A stretch of DNA of 19,931 bases, taken from positions 1-19,931 of the forward strand of contig CAIWDQ010000129.1 of the NCBI GenBank assembly GCA_903911455.1, given 5' to 3'. The notes under the pieces are model-generated. The model did no database searches. It had not been told where the DNA came from and worked only from the letters and a program-made list of their open reading frames with translations. Below, piece by piece: positions 8,801 to 16,608 of the stretch. The position numbers and the translations under genes are program-made. The stretch is from an uncultured bacterium. GTDB taxonomy: Bacteria > Bacteroidota > Bacteroidia > Bacteroidales > JACABE01. Each line of letters begins with the position of its first letter. Position 1 is the first letter of the stretch.

Positions 8801-9848
8801 AGCCAGTTGCACTATTAAAAAGAAGTTCAACAATGGATCCATTTGCAAATGTTACTGGAGTTGTAGAAGACCATGTCATATAGATTTTACCACCAACATT
8901 ATTTATGGTAAAGTTCCCTCCTGATATAGCTGCATTAAGAGTTTGATATCCCGTGTAAGTTAGACATGAAGTGTTATAAGAGAAAACTAATGAAAATGCA
9001 GCAATCCCTGTAAAATTTGTTACAGTGACAGGAACTGTTATACTTCCCGGGCAGAAATTGTTAGTTGGCAAAGTAGTTGTAATAGGATAAATAACTGTTA
9101 ACGTTACCACATTTGAATAAATTATAGGTGTACACGTTCCTGTTATTTTACATTTGTATTTATAACCACTGTAGATTAATAATGAATTAGTAATTCCAAG
9201 ACTTGGTGTAGTTACTCCTGAATAAATTGAATTATTTGTTAAATCTGCCCAAATACTCCCGCCATTAGTACTTATTTGCCATTGATAAGAAAGACCACTT
9301 CCGCTAGCAGCTAGACTAAAACCTGTATTTTGTCCGACTAAAATTGTATTATCAATAGGTTGAGATGTAATAGTTGGAGCTTGGTTTATAGTAATAGTTC
9401 CATTAGTGTAAGTGGATGGTAAGATTGTTCCAATTAAATCGCTATATTCGCAGCTACCTTGAGTCTGAGAATCAAAATTTATATTTGTTGTGCTTGCTAA
9501 CGCATTAAATCTTAGTTGTACAATAGTGCCTGTGCCAATATTGGCAGCAGTTGTATTAGCCCAACTAATTATAATCTTGTTTCCAATTGCATTAATAATA
9601 AGAAAACCCGTAGAAATTGCACTATTTAGGTTTTGATATCCAATGTAAGTTAGCTTTGTGGTGTCATAGTTCAACATTAGAGAGATAGCTCCAACGCCAT
9701 TACAATTTGTAACATTGAGAGGAACCTGGATTTCTCCCGGACAGCTTGTAATTGAACCCGCAGTTGTTGTTATTGTTTGCGCCTCTATAATTCCCGGCCA
9801 GATAATAACAAACAATAGTGTTAGTATTTTTAAAATTATTGTTTTCAT
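5880..9848 (-). CDS. Secreted multi-cohesin scaffold-like protein with C-terminal dockerin
   Basis: The 1322-residue protein starts with a signal peptide (MKTIILKILTLLFVIIWPG..., cleavage likely near 23). Cohesin-like modules lie at about 27-155, 257-386, 488-616 and 718-849. Each has a YxGYQxxN strand, a W-containing strand near NKIYMSW and a C-E-Y-[ST]-D motif. Ig-like modules (YQWQ...GG..W..L, then YKC) sit between them at 157-253, 388-483 and 618-713. Next come a PKD/SprB-like module (855-930), two PKD-like modules (933-1017 and 1021-1105) and a beta-rich domain (1108-1225). A dockerin ends it at about 1250-1310. Its second calcium loop is canonical (DVNGDGVVNIYD, 1289-1300) and its first lacks the Asp/Asn ligands. 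There is no type IX sorting domain and no catalytic motif. The gene starts 13 bp after its upstream partner. Confidence 0.88.
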   Translation of the reverse strand: MKTIILKILTLLFVIIWPGIIEAQTITTTAGSITSCPGEIQVPLNVTNCNGVGAISLMLNYDTTKLTYIGYQNLNSAISTGFLIINAIGNKIIISWANTTAANIGTGTIVQLRFNALASTTNINFDSQTQGSCEYSDLIGTILPSTYTNGTITINQAPTITSQPIDNTILVGQNTGFSLAASGSGLSYQWQISTNGGSIWADLTNNSIYSGVTTPSLGITNSLLIYSGYKYKCKITGTCTPIIYSNVVTLTVIYPITTTLPTNNFCPGSITVPVTVTNFTGIAAFSLVFSYNTSCLTYTGYQTLNAAISGGNFTINNVGGKIYMTWSSTTPVTFANGSIVELLFNSATGSSNLTWDITNNGSCEYSDINGTIITPVLINGSENIYTIPSVTSHPTNKTIAKGQSTSFSIGSSGTGLAYIWQVSSNGGTIWNDLTNNSTYSNVTTRTLSISNAQLAISTYKYRCKVTGTCLPIVFSNSATLIVLPNIITTCGTSTICPGQFSIPITVNDFIGVASFSLTLAYNPAVITFTGYQNLNNGVSAGFFNANAVNGKVYLTWSNISDSTISNGATLVELKFTGTPGSSSFTWDTQTLGSCEYTDINGQTIFSTWNNGNVTINTPPSISSHPVNRTTYATNSTTFSVTAGGTGLSYQWQVSTNSGSSWTNLTNVAPYSGVYTSTLSINPVTIAMNFNMYRCIVSGTCLPAITSNSAQLNVTQTPVTTTPGTLSNSCTGNISVPINVTNCFNVGGISLTMIYDTTVMIYDGYQAVNSALNSGYIVINRIGNKIYMSWASAGNLNIGSGTLIQYKFKTNTGINTSLSWDLQNLGACEYTDSIGNIITSIFNNSNISVVANTLIVNAGNDVNIAPAGSSQLNGSVTGGTLPYIYLWTPATALNNNSILNPVANPSSTTTYTLTITDKNNCSGSDQVTVNVVPLPGTAGAISGATSICTGNLVTYSVSPISNATSYIWTIPSGTNIVGANNTNSINVNIGTSAISGNITVKGHNSTGDGTISTLAVNINYLPDSAGTITGITSVNQGQNGVVYAVPPINYATSYIWTLPNGYNGISTSNSIPINFSNTSFSDSITVVGQNQCGFGKPSSLFINVSPSITIKQLTLHAMIQGFYQGNGIMSQTMEYDNNIEDFVPKFVNPTYVDTVSITIRSVDPPYYNILTDYYGIGLNTDGSMPILTLPSSLSNISYIYVVFKQRNSLETWSDSVNVTNSLVDYNFYTHPLSTQFIGNMSANYSNNIYTGSLIWSGETVNDWVINIFDLAAVFDFINDPNSPLGYFVEDVNGDGVVNIYDLSTVFDNLNLGVGSINPFTIKK

Positions 9849-9861
9849 ATAGAAACAATTA

Positions 9862-12800
9862 TTAATTAGATACTACTAACTTTATGATATCGGATATAGT
9901 TTGATTATTACTGTTGTAAGTATATTTCAAGAAATAAATTCCAGGCTTTAATCCTTTAGAATAAAGTTCAACTTGATGATTACCGCTAGTATAATTACCA
10001 GAAACTATCTCATTAATTTGATGACCTAAGATATCAACCAAAGTAATTTGAATATTTCCTGGTTTATCTAAATTAAATGAGATAATAGATTTTGCTGTAA
10101 TTGGATTAGGATAAACAGATAATCCAGTTATACTATTGTTCAACTCAATTCCAAGTGCTGTAGTAGTAATTGTTGGGATTGAAACAACTTCCATCTCATT
10201 AGGAATAGCTAAAGGATCAGCAAACTCACATTCTTCAAAGATGTCTAATGCAATACTTGAAGTTAGACTTGATAAATCTTTTGTTTTAATCCTTAAAATA
10301 ATAACAACACCATCATTATTTATATTTAATGAATTAATATCACACCAACCCATCTTAAATAAGCCATCAATACTTGACCATGGGAATCCTGTATTTCCAT
10401 TAACAAGTTTTGCACCAACGATATCAATATATTCTTTTGGAAAATAAAATCCTAATGATGCTGCACCAATTTGCATTCCTGTTTTCAATTTAACTGTTAA
10501 GTCAAATTCATCAAATGAACTTACCAGTAAACTTCCTTCATGCACTAATCCAACAGTTGAAGAACTCTTTTTGGCAGGTGTATTTGAAGCATTTACATCC
10601 CCATAACAAATCATCCTGATATTATTTGTAATTTGATTACCATTTACAATAACTGTATCAGAATGGTAAAGATAATCACCAGATGGGAATGAAGTAATCA
10701 AACCAGAATATCGTTTCATGATAAATAATGCATCAGTTCCATTTATTGTATGACTATTGTTTACATCAGCAGCTGATAAATTAAGTCCTGTTAATAAATT
10801 TATCTGAGCAAAATGATTTAAAACAAGTAATGCGTCAGTAGAATTAACACCACCCCATGGAGCAGCTGGAGTAATTGTCATTTTATAACTTCCTGATGGG
10901 AATGAAGAGAACGTATAGAGACCAGATGTATTAGATGCTGTAGTAGCAATTACTGTATCTTGGAAGTTCTTTATCACCATAGTTGCATTTTTAATAAGAT
11001 TTGAACCTGTGTTAGCATATTTAATAACACCATTCATTGTTGTGGTTGGTGTAGTTAAAAATGGTAGTTGTAAGAATGGAGTGAAATAAACTCTGCCCTT
11101 TGCAGGGTTTTCTGATTTATCATATATTCTTAAAGATATCATAACTGAATCACTTGTTCCCCAATAATTATATCTTGCATTTATATCAGCAGTTGAATTG
11201 TTATATAAATCCATTAAACCATTAGAATAAATATTTGAAGATAAAGAATCTGCATTGCCAATATTAGCTGTTCCACTTCCATCAACATAAATACCATAAG
11301 TTGCATTCTTTGTAAATGTTGAATTCCTAATGTTTAGTGACGAATTATATATTATTAATCCACTTCCTGTAGATTGTGAAATTGTACAATGATTAATTGT
11401 AGGTTGATATGAATATTCACAATTAATATTGTAATTTGCGCCTTGTGTTATAGTACAATACTTTAATAAAGAGTTTCCTCCCCAGTTATCGTTCCATTCG
11501 GTGAAATATATTCCTGCCCAGCCACCAGGAGTATTGTTGTATGGTTTGAAAGTAATAATACTGTCAGGAGTGCCTTCTGCCCAAATATCACCACCATAAG
11601 CATTCGAAAGTCCTAATTGTAGCTTAACTCCAGGGTTGAACGCAAAAGTGATACCAGGTGAAAGAGTAATTCTTGAATGACTTGAATATGCAAATACACG
11701 AATATCACTTAGTATATGATATGGGATTCCATCATTATAATAAAATCTGTCACTTGTATAGTCGCCACCTGATAAAGCAATATAATTGATAGTATTGCCA
11801 ATATATGTGTTATTCTTAAGATATGAATTGCAAGGCCAATCATTATATTTAAGAGGATAGCCATTATTATTTAAGAATTGACAGTTTTGAATTGAAATTG
11901 ATGAAGATGTTTCAATAATACCATGTGATGCAGAGTTGCTAATTATACAATGATTCATGCTAGGCTGACCCGAAGATTCGCAATTAATATTATATAAAGA
12001 GCCTTGAGTAATTGTACAATATTCCATTATTGAGGTTCCTCCCCAGTTGTCGTTCCACTCTGTGAAATAGATTCCATTCCAACCTCCTATAGTGTTATTA
12101 AAAGGTTTAAAAGTTATTATACTATCAACGGTTCCTTTAGCGTAAAGACTTCCACCATAAGAATTAGATGCACCAATTTGTAGTTTTGTGCCTGGATTAA
12201 ATAATAAGGTTATTCCAGGAGTTAAAGTTAATCTACTATAACTTGAATATAAATATACTCTTATATCACCCAGTACATGATAAGATATTCCGTCGTTATA
12301 CAGCAGCCTATCACTTGTATAATCACCACCTGAAAGAGCAATATAGTTATTTGTGTTACCTGTATATGTATTATTGTTTAAGAATGAATTACAAGACCAA
12401 TCGTTGTATTTTAATGGATAACCATTGTTGTTTAAAAATTGACAATTTTGGATTGACATTGATGATTGGGTTTCTACTATTCCATGAGATGCAGAGTTGC
12501 TGATAATGCAATGATTTAAACTTGGTTGATTTGAGACTTCAGCGCAAATATTATAAGTAGACCCTTGAGTAATTGTACAATATTCTAAAATTGAAGTGCC
12601 TCCCCAGTTGTCATTCTGGTCGGGGAAGTAAATTCCACCCCAACCACCAGGAGTATTATTGAAAGCTTTGAAGATGATTGGATTTATTGCTGTACCTTGT
12701 GCAAATAAAGAACCACCGTAACTACTTGCAGGTATACCAACCTGAAGTTTCTTTCCGACAGCAAACTCAACGGTTATTCCCGGATTAACAGTTAATCTGG

Positions 12801-15585
12801 AATAGCTGCCATAATTCATTAAAATAATATCATTAAGCACATAATAAGTAGCATTATCGTTAGTTAATGTTCTATCAAAACCATTAAAATTACCTCCATT
12901 AAGAGTTATACGGTTTATTGTGTTTCCTGTATAAGTATTATTGGTATGTACAGGATTAGCTTCCGGATTTAAAAGATACAATGGGTACCTGCCATTGTTT
13001 AAGAATTGGCAATTGGTTATAGAACCGTAAGCGACACTATATCTTGCTCCATCATTTAAAGAATTCCTGATTATTGAATGATTAATTAAATTTGGTTGAG
13101 TTGTGTATTCTGAAAAGTAATTATAATCATTTCCCTTTTCAATCACACAATAATCCATTTGGGTTTGCCCTCCCCAATTGTCACTACAATCTGTAAAATA
13201 AATTCCATTCCATCCGCCTGGTAATCCATTGTGAGAGGTAAAAGTTATAAGGCTATCTATAGTGCCTAATGCATATAATTCGCCTCCATATGAACCACAT
13301 AGACCAACTTGTATCTGAGCTCCACTCACAACTTTAATTGTATTACCGGGTTCAATAGTTAAACGAGCTGCGCCACTGTATTGTACTAGCCTAATAGTAC
13401 CAAGTAAAATATAGTCGTAAGGAATATTGTACCATCTTTGATTTGATGAAATATCGCCGGCATCAATGGCTATTCCGTTATAAGTATTGCCGGTAACTGT
13501 TGGAAATCCGTTTGGTAGTGTAAAAGTAAAGTTGGGTGAAGGGTATCTGAATCCATATAAGTTATGATCAATTGTACAACTTGAAGCACTAAAATTAGGA
13601 ACTGAGGAAGTTGAAGTATAATAAACGCCTGCTCCAAGGTTATATGAGATGTTAGTTGAATCCAGAATTGGATTGGATGCGTTAAGATAAATACCATTTG
13701 TACCATTTCCTTTGATAATTGATTTTTGAATGCTAATGTTTGAAGAAGTTAAGTTTATTCCATTACTACCTGAATTCATAATACTGCAATGTGACAGTAA
13801 TGGTTCGCTTGTTGAGTTACAATATAAATTTGCATTGTTAGAGCCATTTCCTGCATTTGATATTACTGTATAATAAAACTGTGATGATACACCTACATCA
13901 CTATTTCCATCAAAATATAATCCATTCCATTTGCCAACTTCGCTTGTAAAATAAGTGAATTTAACTGAATCAACAGCAGTTCCATTACAAATAATATTAG
14001 CCTGACTTACTGTCATCCCTGTGTTGGGTAAGAACAGAATAGTTGTGCCGGCCTGAAATGTATGTGTGCCTCCTGTAAAAGAAATATCTCCTGTAGCCCA
14101 ATATGGACTTAATGCTTTTGTAAATGTAGTGATTGCATTTAAATTACCACTCAATTGTGTGCCGCGTGTAAATAGTTTTATTTGATTTAAAGTAGCATTA
14201 TTTGTTGTAACACCTGTTAATATGGTTGCATATTGCAAATATTGCTTTGTTTGGCTTACTAACAATGGTGAAGCTGTTGCTAATGTTGTCCAATCGCTAA
14301 AGATACCATCTGCACCAGCGGTTCTATAAGTTATCTGAAAACTAGATGTACCTGCCAATGTTTTAGTAAAAGTAACTGAATCAATAGGTCTTTCGGCACC
14401 TAGTTGATAAAATGGGTTTGAAACAAAAGCTCCGTGATTAACGTAATTTGTTGTCATGGTCATGAGTGCATAACGGCAATTGAAAATTGCTGTACCTGAC
14501 AAGTTAGTTCCTCCTGAATAAAATACAAGGCCATTTCCTGCAAAAGCAGCACCATCTTTTGTATAATCATACATTAAATAGCTTGAAGTGATCCATGTTA
14601 ATGTGCCGGCATCTGCATTAGCATAATAAACTGTATTACTTAATGTAGAGCCTACTGCCCCTGCCATAATTGTGATAATTCCGTTGGTTACAACTGCTGA
14701 ATGATTACTGATAGCAACCGGTAAATTGGCACCGGCAGTCCAACTGCCCGGGTTTCCATCAAAAGTTGGTGTTGCTATATATACAGTATTTGATTTAGTT
14801 CCAGTGTTATCATAACCCCCTAATACATATAACTTATTATTATAGGTTATAGTGCTGTGTCGGTTGCGAGCTGAAGTTAAATTAATGCCGGTTGTAAATG
14901 TTGATAATGTATTTAATGCATTTACTTTGGTATAATAAACGGTGTTTAATGCGGTGTTTTCAGTCATTGAACTTGAACCACCTACTACATAAATGTATCC
15001 CATCATATATGTGGCGGTATGTCCCCACAAATTAGCTGGTAATGTTACTGATGACGTTTGCCAGGCACCAATAGAACCATCCGCGTTAAGCGTGGCATAA
15101 TAAATTGTGTTGTAAACTTGTGAACCATTTCGCCCACCCATTACATAAATTGTGTTTGTGCCGATTACAACAGCAGGATCTCTTAATGCAACTGGCAAAG
15201 GGTTTAATGCTGACCATCCGGTGATGCCGCCCGCTTGAATTGTTGCAACATATACTGTATTAACATAGTTAGCGTTGTTGTATCCCCCAATCATATAAAC
15301 AAATCTGTCGTTCCATGATACCGTTTTTTGTCCTGTTAATGTTTGAGGCAGTACGGTTGTAGTTAACCATGTTCCAACATCGCTCGCAGCGTTCTGTAAA
15401 TAAACAGTATTGCTTCCTACAACGGTGTTGTTGAGCACTCCGCTTAAAAAGTCTGCATTTGTGTTTTGGGTAAAGCTTACTTGTGCATTAACCATTGATG
15501 TACTCAGAAAAATAATGGATAATAATCCCATTATTAAAACTTTCTTTAAAAGTTTGCTTCTTTGAAAAAATAATAGATTCTTCAT
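9862..15585 (-). CDS. Type IX-secreted surface protein: kelch, beta-helix, dockerin, cohesin, sorting domain
   Basis: The 1907-residue protein has a signal peptide (cleavage likely after VNA, about 34). Six kelch-like blades span roughly 40-370 (VYMIGGY, IYVMGGR, IYVVGGS, LYVLGGY, ITIMAGA, VFYSGGT), followed by a beta-rich segment to about 480. A right-handed beta-helix region fills about 490-1510. It is built from one divergent and four similar long repeats, each marked by W-x-GIYF and DNWGG, and it closes with NYWG. A carboxypeptidase-regulatory-like fold (1516-1575) precedes a dockerin (1576-1670) with GGVNSTDALLVL, ADVNNSHTINGTDAL and CYGDVN. A cohesin-like module (1679-1805) and a type IX C-terminal sorting domain (1814-1907; LSVYPNP, GIYFLKY) finish it. 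Surface anchoring follows from the sorting domain. The target of the kelch and helix parts is unknown. Confidence 0.9.
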   Translation of the reverse strand: MKNLLFFQRSKLLKKVLIMGLLSIIFLSTSMVNAQVSFTQNTNADFLSGVLNNTVVGSNTVYLQNAASDVGTWLTTTVLPQTLTGQKTVSWNDRFVYMIGGYNNANYVNTVYVATIQAGGITGWSALNPLPVALRDPAVVIGTNTIYVMGGRNGSQVYNTIYYATLNADGSIGAWQTSSVTLPANLWGHTATYMMGYIYVVGGSSSMTENTALNTVYYTKVNALNTLSTFTTGINLTSARNRHSTITYNNKLYVLGGYDNTGTKSNTVYIATPTFDGNPGSWTAGANLPVAISNHSAVVTNGIITIMAGAVGSTLSNTVYYANADAGTLTWITSSYLMYDYTKDGAAFAGNGLVFYSGGTNLSGTAIFNCRYALMTMTTNYVNHGAFVSNPFYQLGAERPIDSVTFTKTLAGTSSFQITYRTAGADGIFSDWTTLATASPLLVSQTKQYLQYATILTGVTTNNATLNQIKLFTRGTQLSGNLNAITTFTKALSPYWATGDISFTGGTHTFQAGTTILFLPNTGMTVSQANIICNGTAVDSVKFTYFTSEVGKWNGLYFDGNSDVGVSSQFYYTVISNAGNGSNNANLYCNSTSEPLLSHCSIMNSGSNGINLTSSNISIQKSIIKGNGTNGIYLNASNPILDSTNISYNLGAGVYYTSTSSVPNFSASSCTIDHNLYGFRYPSPNFTFTLPNGFPTVTGNTYNGIAIDAGDISSNQRWYNIPYDYILLGTIRLVQYSGAARLTIEPGNTIKVVSGAQIQVGLCGSYGGELYALGTIDSLITFTSHNGLPGGWNGIYFTDCSDNWGGQTQMDYCVIEKGNDYNYFSEYTTQPNLINHSIIRNSLNDGARYSVAYGSITNCQFLNNGRYPLYLLNPEANPVHTNNTYTGNTINRITLNGGNFNGFDRTLTNDNATYYVLNDIILMNYGSYSRLTVNPGITVEFAVGKKLQVGIPASSYGGSLFAQGTAINPIIFKAFNNTPGGWGGIYFPDQNDNWGGTSILEYCTITQGSTYNICAEVSNQPSLNHCIISNSASHGIVETQSSMSIQNCQFLNNNGYPLKYNDWSCNSFLNNNTYTGNTNNYIALSGGDYTSDRLLYNDGISYHVLGDIRVYLYSSYSRLTLTPGITLLFNPGTKLQIGASNSYGGSLYAKGTVDSIITFKPFNNTIGGWNGIYFTEWNDNWGGTSIMEYCTITQGSLYNINCESSGQPSMNHCIISNSASHGIIETSSSISIQNCQFLNNNGYPLKYNDWPCNSYLKNNTYIGNTINYIALSGGDYTSDRFYYNDGIPYHILSDIRVFAYSSHSRITLSPGITFAFNPGVKLQLGLSNAYGGDIWAEGTPDSIITFKPYNNTPGGWAGIYFTEWNDNWGGNSLLKYCTITQGANYNINCEYSYQPTINHCTISQSTGSGLIIYNSSLNIRNSTFTKNATYGIYVDGSGTANIGNADSLSSNIYSNGLMDLYNNSTADINARYNYWGTSDSVMISLRIYDKSENPAKGRVYFTPFLQLPFLTTPTTTMNGVIKYANTGSNLIKNATMVIKNFQDTVIATTASNTSGLYTFSSFPSGSYKMTITPAAPWGGVNSTDALLVLNHFAQINLLTGLNLSAADVNNSHTINGTDALFIMKRYSGLITSFPSGDYLYHSDTVIVNGNQITNNIRMICYGDVNASNTPAKKSSSTVGLVHEGSLLVSSFDEFDLTVKLKTGMQIGAASLGFYFPKEYIDIVGAKLVNGNTGFPWSSIDGLFKMGWCDINSLNINNDGVVIILRIKTKDLSSLTSSIALDIFEECEFADPLAIPNEMEVVSIPTITTTALGIELNNSITGLSVYPNPITAKSIISFNLDKPGNIQITLVDILGHQINEIVSGNYTSGNHQVELYSKGLKPGIYFLKYTYNSNNQTISDIIKLVVSN
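11477..13177 (-). repeat. Intragenic tandem repeats of 561-570 bp in the beta-helix gene
   Basis: The marker CCTCCCCA (encoding the NWGG motif) recurs at 11477, 12038, 12599 and 13169. The spacings are 561, 561 and 570 bp, which keep the frame. Around it the units share long stretches, for example GATGCAGAGTTGCT in the two middle copies. At protein level the units lie near residues 795-984, 985-1171, 1172-1358 and 1359 onward. The middle two are closest, which suggests recent in-frame duplication. Confidence 0.85.
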
Positions 15586-15691
15586 AATGACTTGTGATTT
15601 TAATAATTAATTAAATGTGAATATATTGTTATATTAATTTCATTACTTATAAAAGTATCTGTAAAAAAAAGTGTAAAGATAATAAAAATTC

Positions 15692-15699
15692 CAAAGATA
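15692..15699 (-). promoter_or_regulatory. -7 element (TATCTTTG) upstream of the giant-protein operon
   Basis: The plus strand reads CAAAGATA, which is TATCTTTG on the minus strand and fits TAnnTTTG. Transcription would start near 15685, giving a leader of about 100 bases before the ATG at 15585. No clear -33 element is visible. No other promoter is needed for the 5880-9848 gene, as it follows after 13 bp. Confidence 0.5.
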
Positions 15700-15735
15700 T
15701 GTTAATTTTAAAGTTAAAGTTATGTTAAATATTAT

Positions 15736-16090
15736 GCAAAATTAACTATTGAGGCTATTATTAAATAGAACTATGTTGTAAAAGCTAATGAAATGAAGTA
15801 ATTTCATTCAACATACACGTGATAAATATTTAGAATTATCTTCACGAAATGAAGTTATTTTAATATTAAAATGACTTATTGGAGTGGATTTATCAGATAT
15901 TTTAAGTTAATAGTGCGATAATTTATGTGTATAATGCTCCATTTTTATCATATCATACTAAAAAAAGAAAAAAATATTAAGCAAAATTAACTCTTGGAAA
16001 GCTATGTGATTATTGAAATAATAAATTTTTGATTTTTGATGAGGATATTTAAATTTATTATACTTATTGCGATACTTGATGTGATTGATT
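15736..16090 (+). repeat. Degenerate direct repeat ahead of the second 21-bp array
   Basis: GCAAAATTAACT occurs at 15736-15747 and again at 15981-15992, in both cases followed by a GG(A)..GCTAT segment. The downstream ends also match. Sequence GATATTTTAAGTTAATAGTG then CGATAATTTATGTG near 15895-15930 resembles GATATTTAAATTTATTATAC then TTATTGCGATACTTGATGTG near 16044-16083. The two copies differ in length by indels. Only the first pair of matches is exact. Confidence 0.5.
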
Positions 16091-16091
16091 T

Positions 16092-16099
16092 TAGATTTG
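16092..16099 (+). promoter_or_regulatory. -7 element (TAGATTTG) ahead of the second 21-bp array
   Basis: TAGATTTG fits TAnnTTTG, with a TTG at 16067-16069 as a possible -33 element (22-bp spacer). Transcription would start near 16106, about 26 bases before the first array unit. Its position relative to the array is comparable to that of the element at 1537-1544 ahead of the first array. Confidence 0.45.
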
Positions 16100-16131
16100 A
16101 AATGTAGGATAATAAAAATGTGAACACCCAT

Positions 16132-16446
16132 GCGAGACTCATCATGTCCATTGCGAGACTCATCGTGTGCCGTGCGACGTTTGAAGTGTGCTGTGCGACG
16201 TTTGAAATGTGTTTTGCGACGTTTGAAATGTGTTTTGCGACGTTTGAAATGTGTTTTGCGACGTTTGAAATGTGCCGCGCGACGTTTGAAGTGTGCTGTG
16301 CGACGTTTGAAGTGTGCCGTGCGACGTTTGAATTGTCCTGTGCGACGTTTGAATTGTGCTGTGCGACGTTTGAAATGTGTTTTGCGACGTTTGAATTGTG
16401 CTGTGCGACACTTGAAATCCTATTTGCGAAACTTAAATTTAGGGTT
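16132..16446. repeat. 21-bp tandem array, about 15 units
   Basis: Fifteen units start every 21 bp from 16132, each beginning GCGA. Units 3-13 (16174-16404) share GCGACGTTTGAA and vary mainly at the 13th base and the last five. Three consecutive units (16195-16257) are identical. The first two (GCGAGACTCATC...) and last two units have diverged, as expected where unequal exchange or slippage homogenises the centre. Frames open through the array on both strands: from GTG 16120 (A-T-F-E-M/V/L-C-x units), from ATG 16130 (R-R-L-K-C-x-x) and on the minus strand from 16411 (Q-T-S-x-x-T-x). I cannot tell which, if any, is translated. No spacers are present, so it is not a CRISPR array. Confidence 0.9.
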
Positions 16447-16608
16447 AATGTAGTTGATTTGCTTAATATTATTGTTATATTCTACTAATAGGAAGATATA
16501 ATAGTTTATGATATGATCAACCATTTAAATGAAAGATAATATTTTTGTTATGATAGAAAATGTAATAAGGATTTTTAAAATAGAATGAAATTAGAGTTGA
16601 TTATCTTT

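Larger units (their letters stand above)
15586..16131. other. Intergenic region with palindromes and degenerate direct repeats
   Basis: No gene is supported. It lies between two oppositely directed units: the leftward giant gene and the rightward 21-bp array. ATGAAAT/ATTTCAT arms form a 7-bp hairpin at about 15788-15807. ATTTTAATATTAAAAT at 15857-15872 is a perfect palindrome that extends to 15854-15875 with one mismatch. The string GAAATGAAGT(A/T)ATTT occurs twice, near 15789 and 15846. Larger direct repeats and two TAnnTTTG elements are listed separately. Confidence 0.65.

Noticed and set aside
16132..16446. CRISPR array
   Set aside because: Units are contiguous 21-mers without spacers and there are no cas genes nearby.
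16120..16488. Repeat-peptide frames over the second array (also 16130-16453 and minus 16160-16411)
   Set aside because: A 21-bp period keeps frames open without selection; three overlapping frames are equally open, so none is called as a gene.
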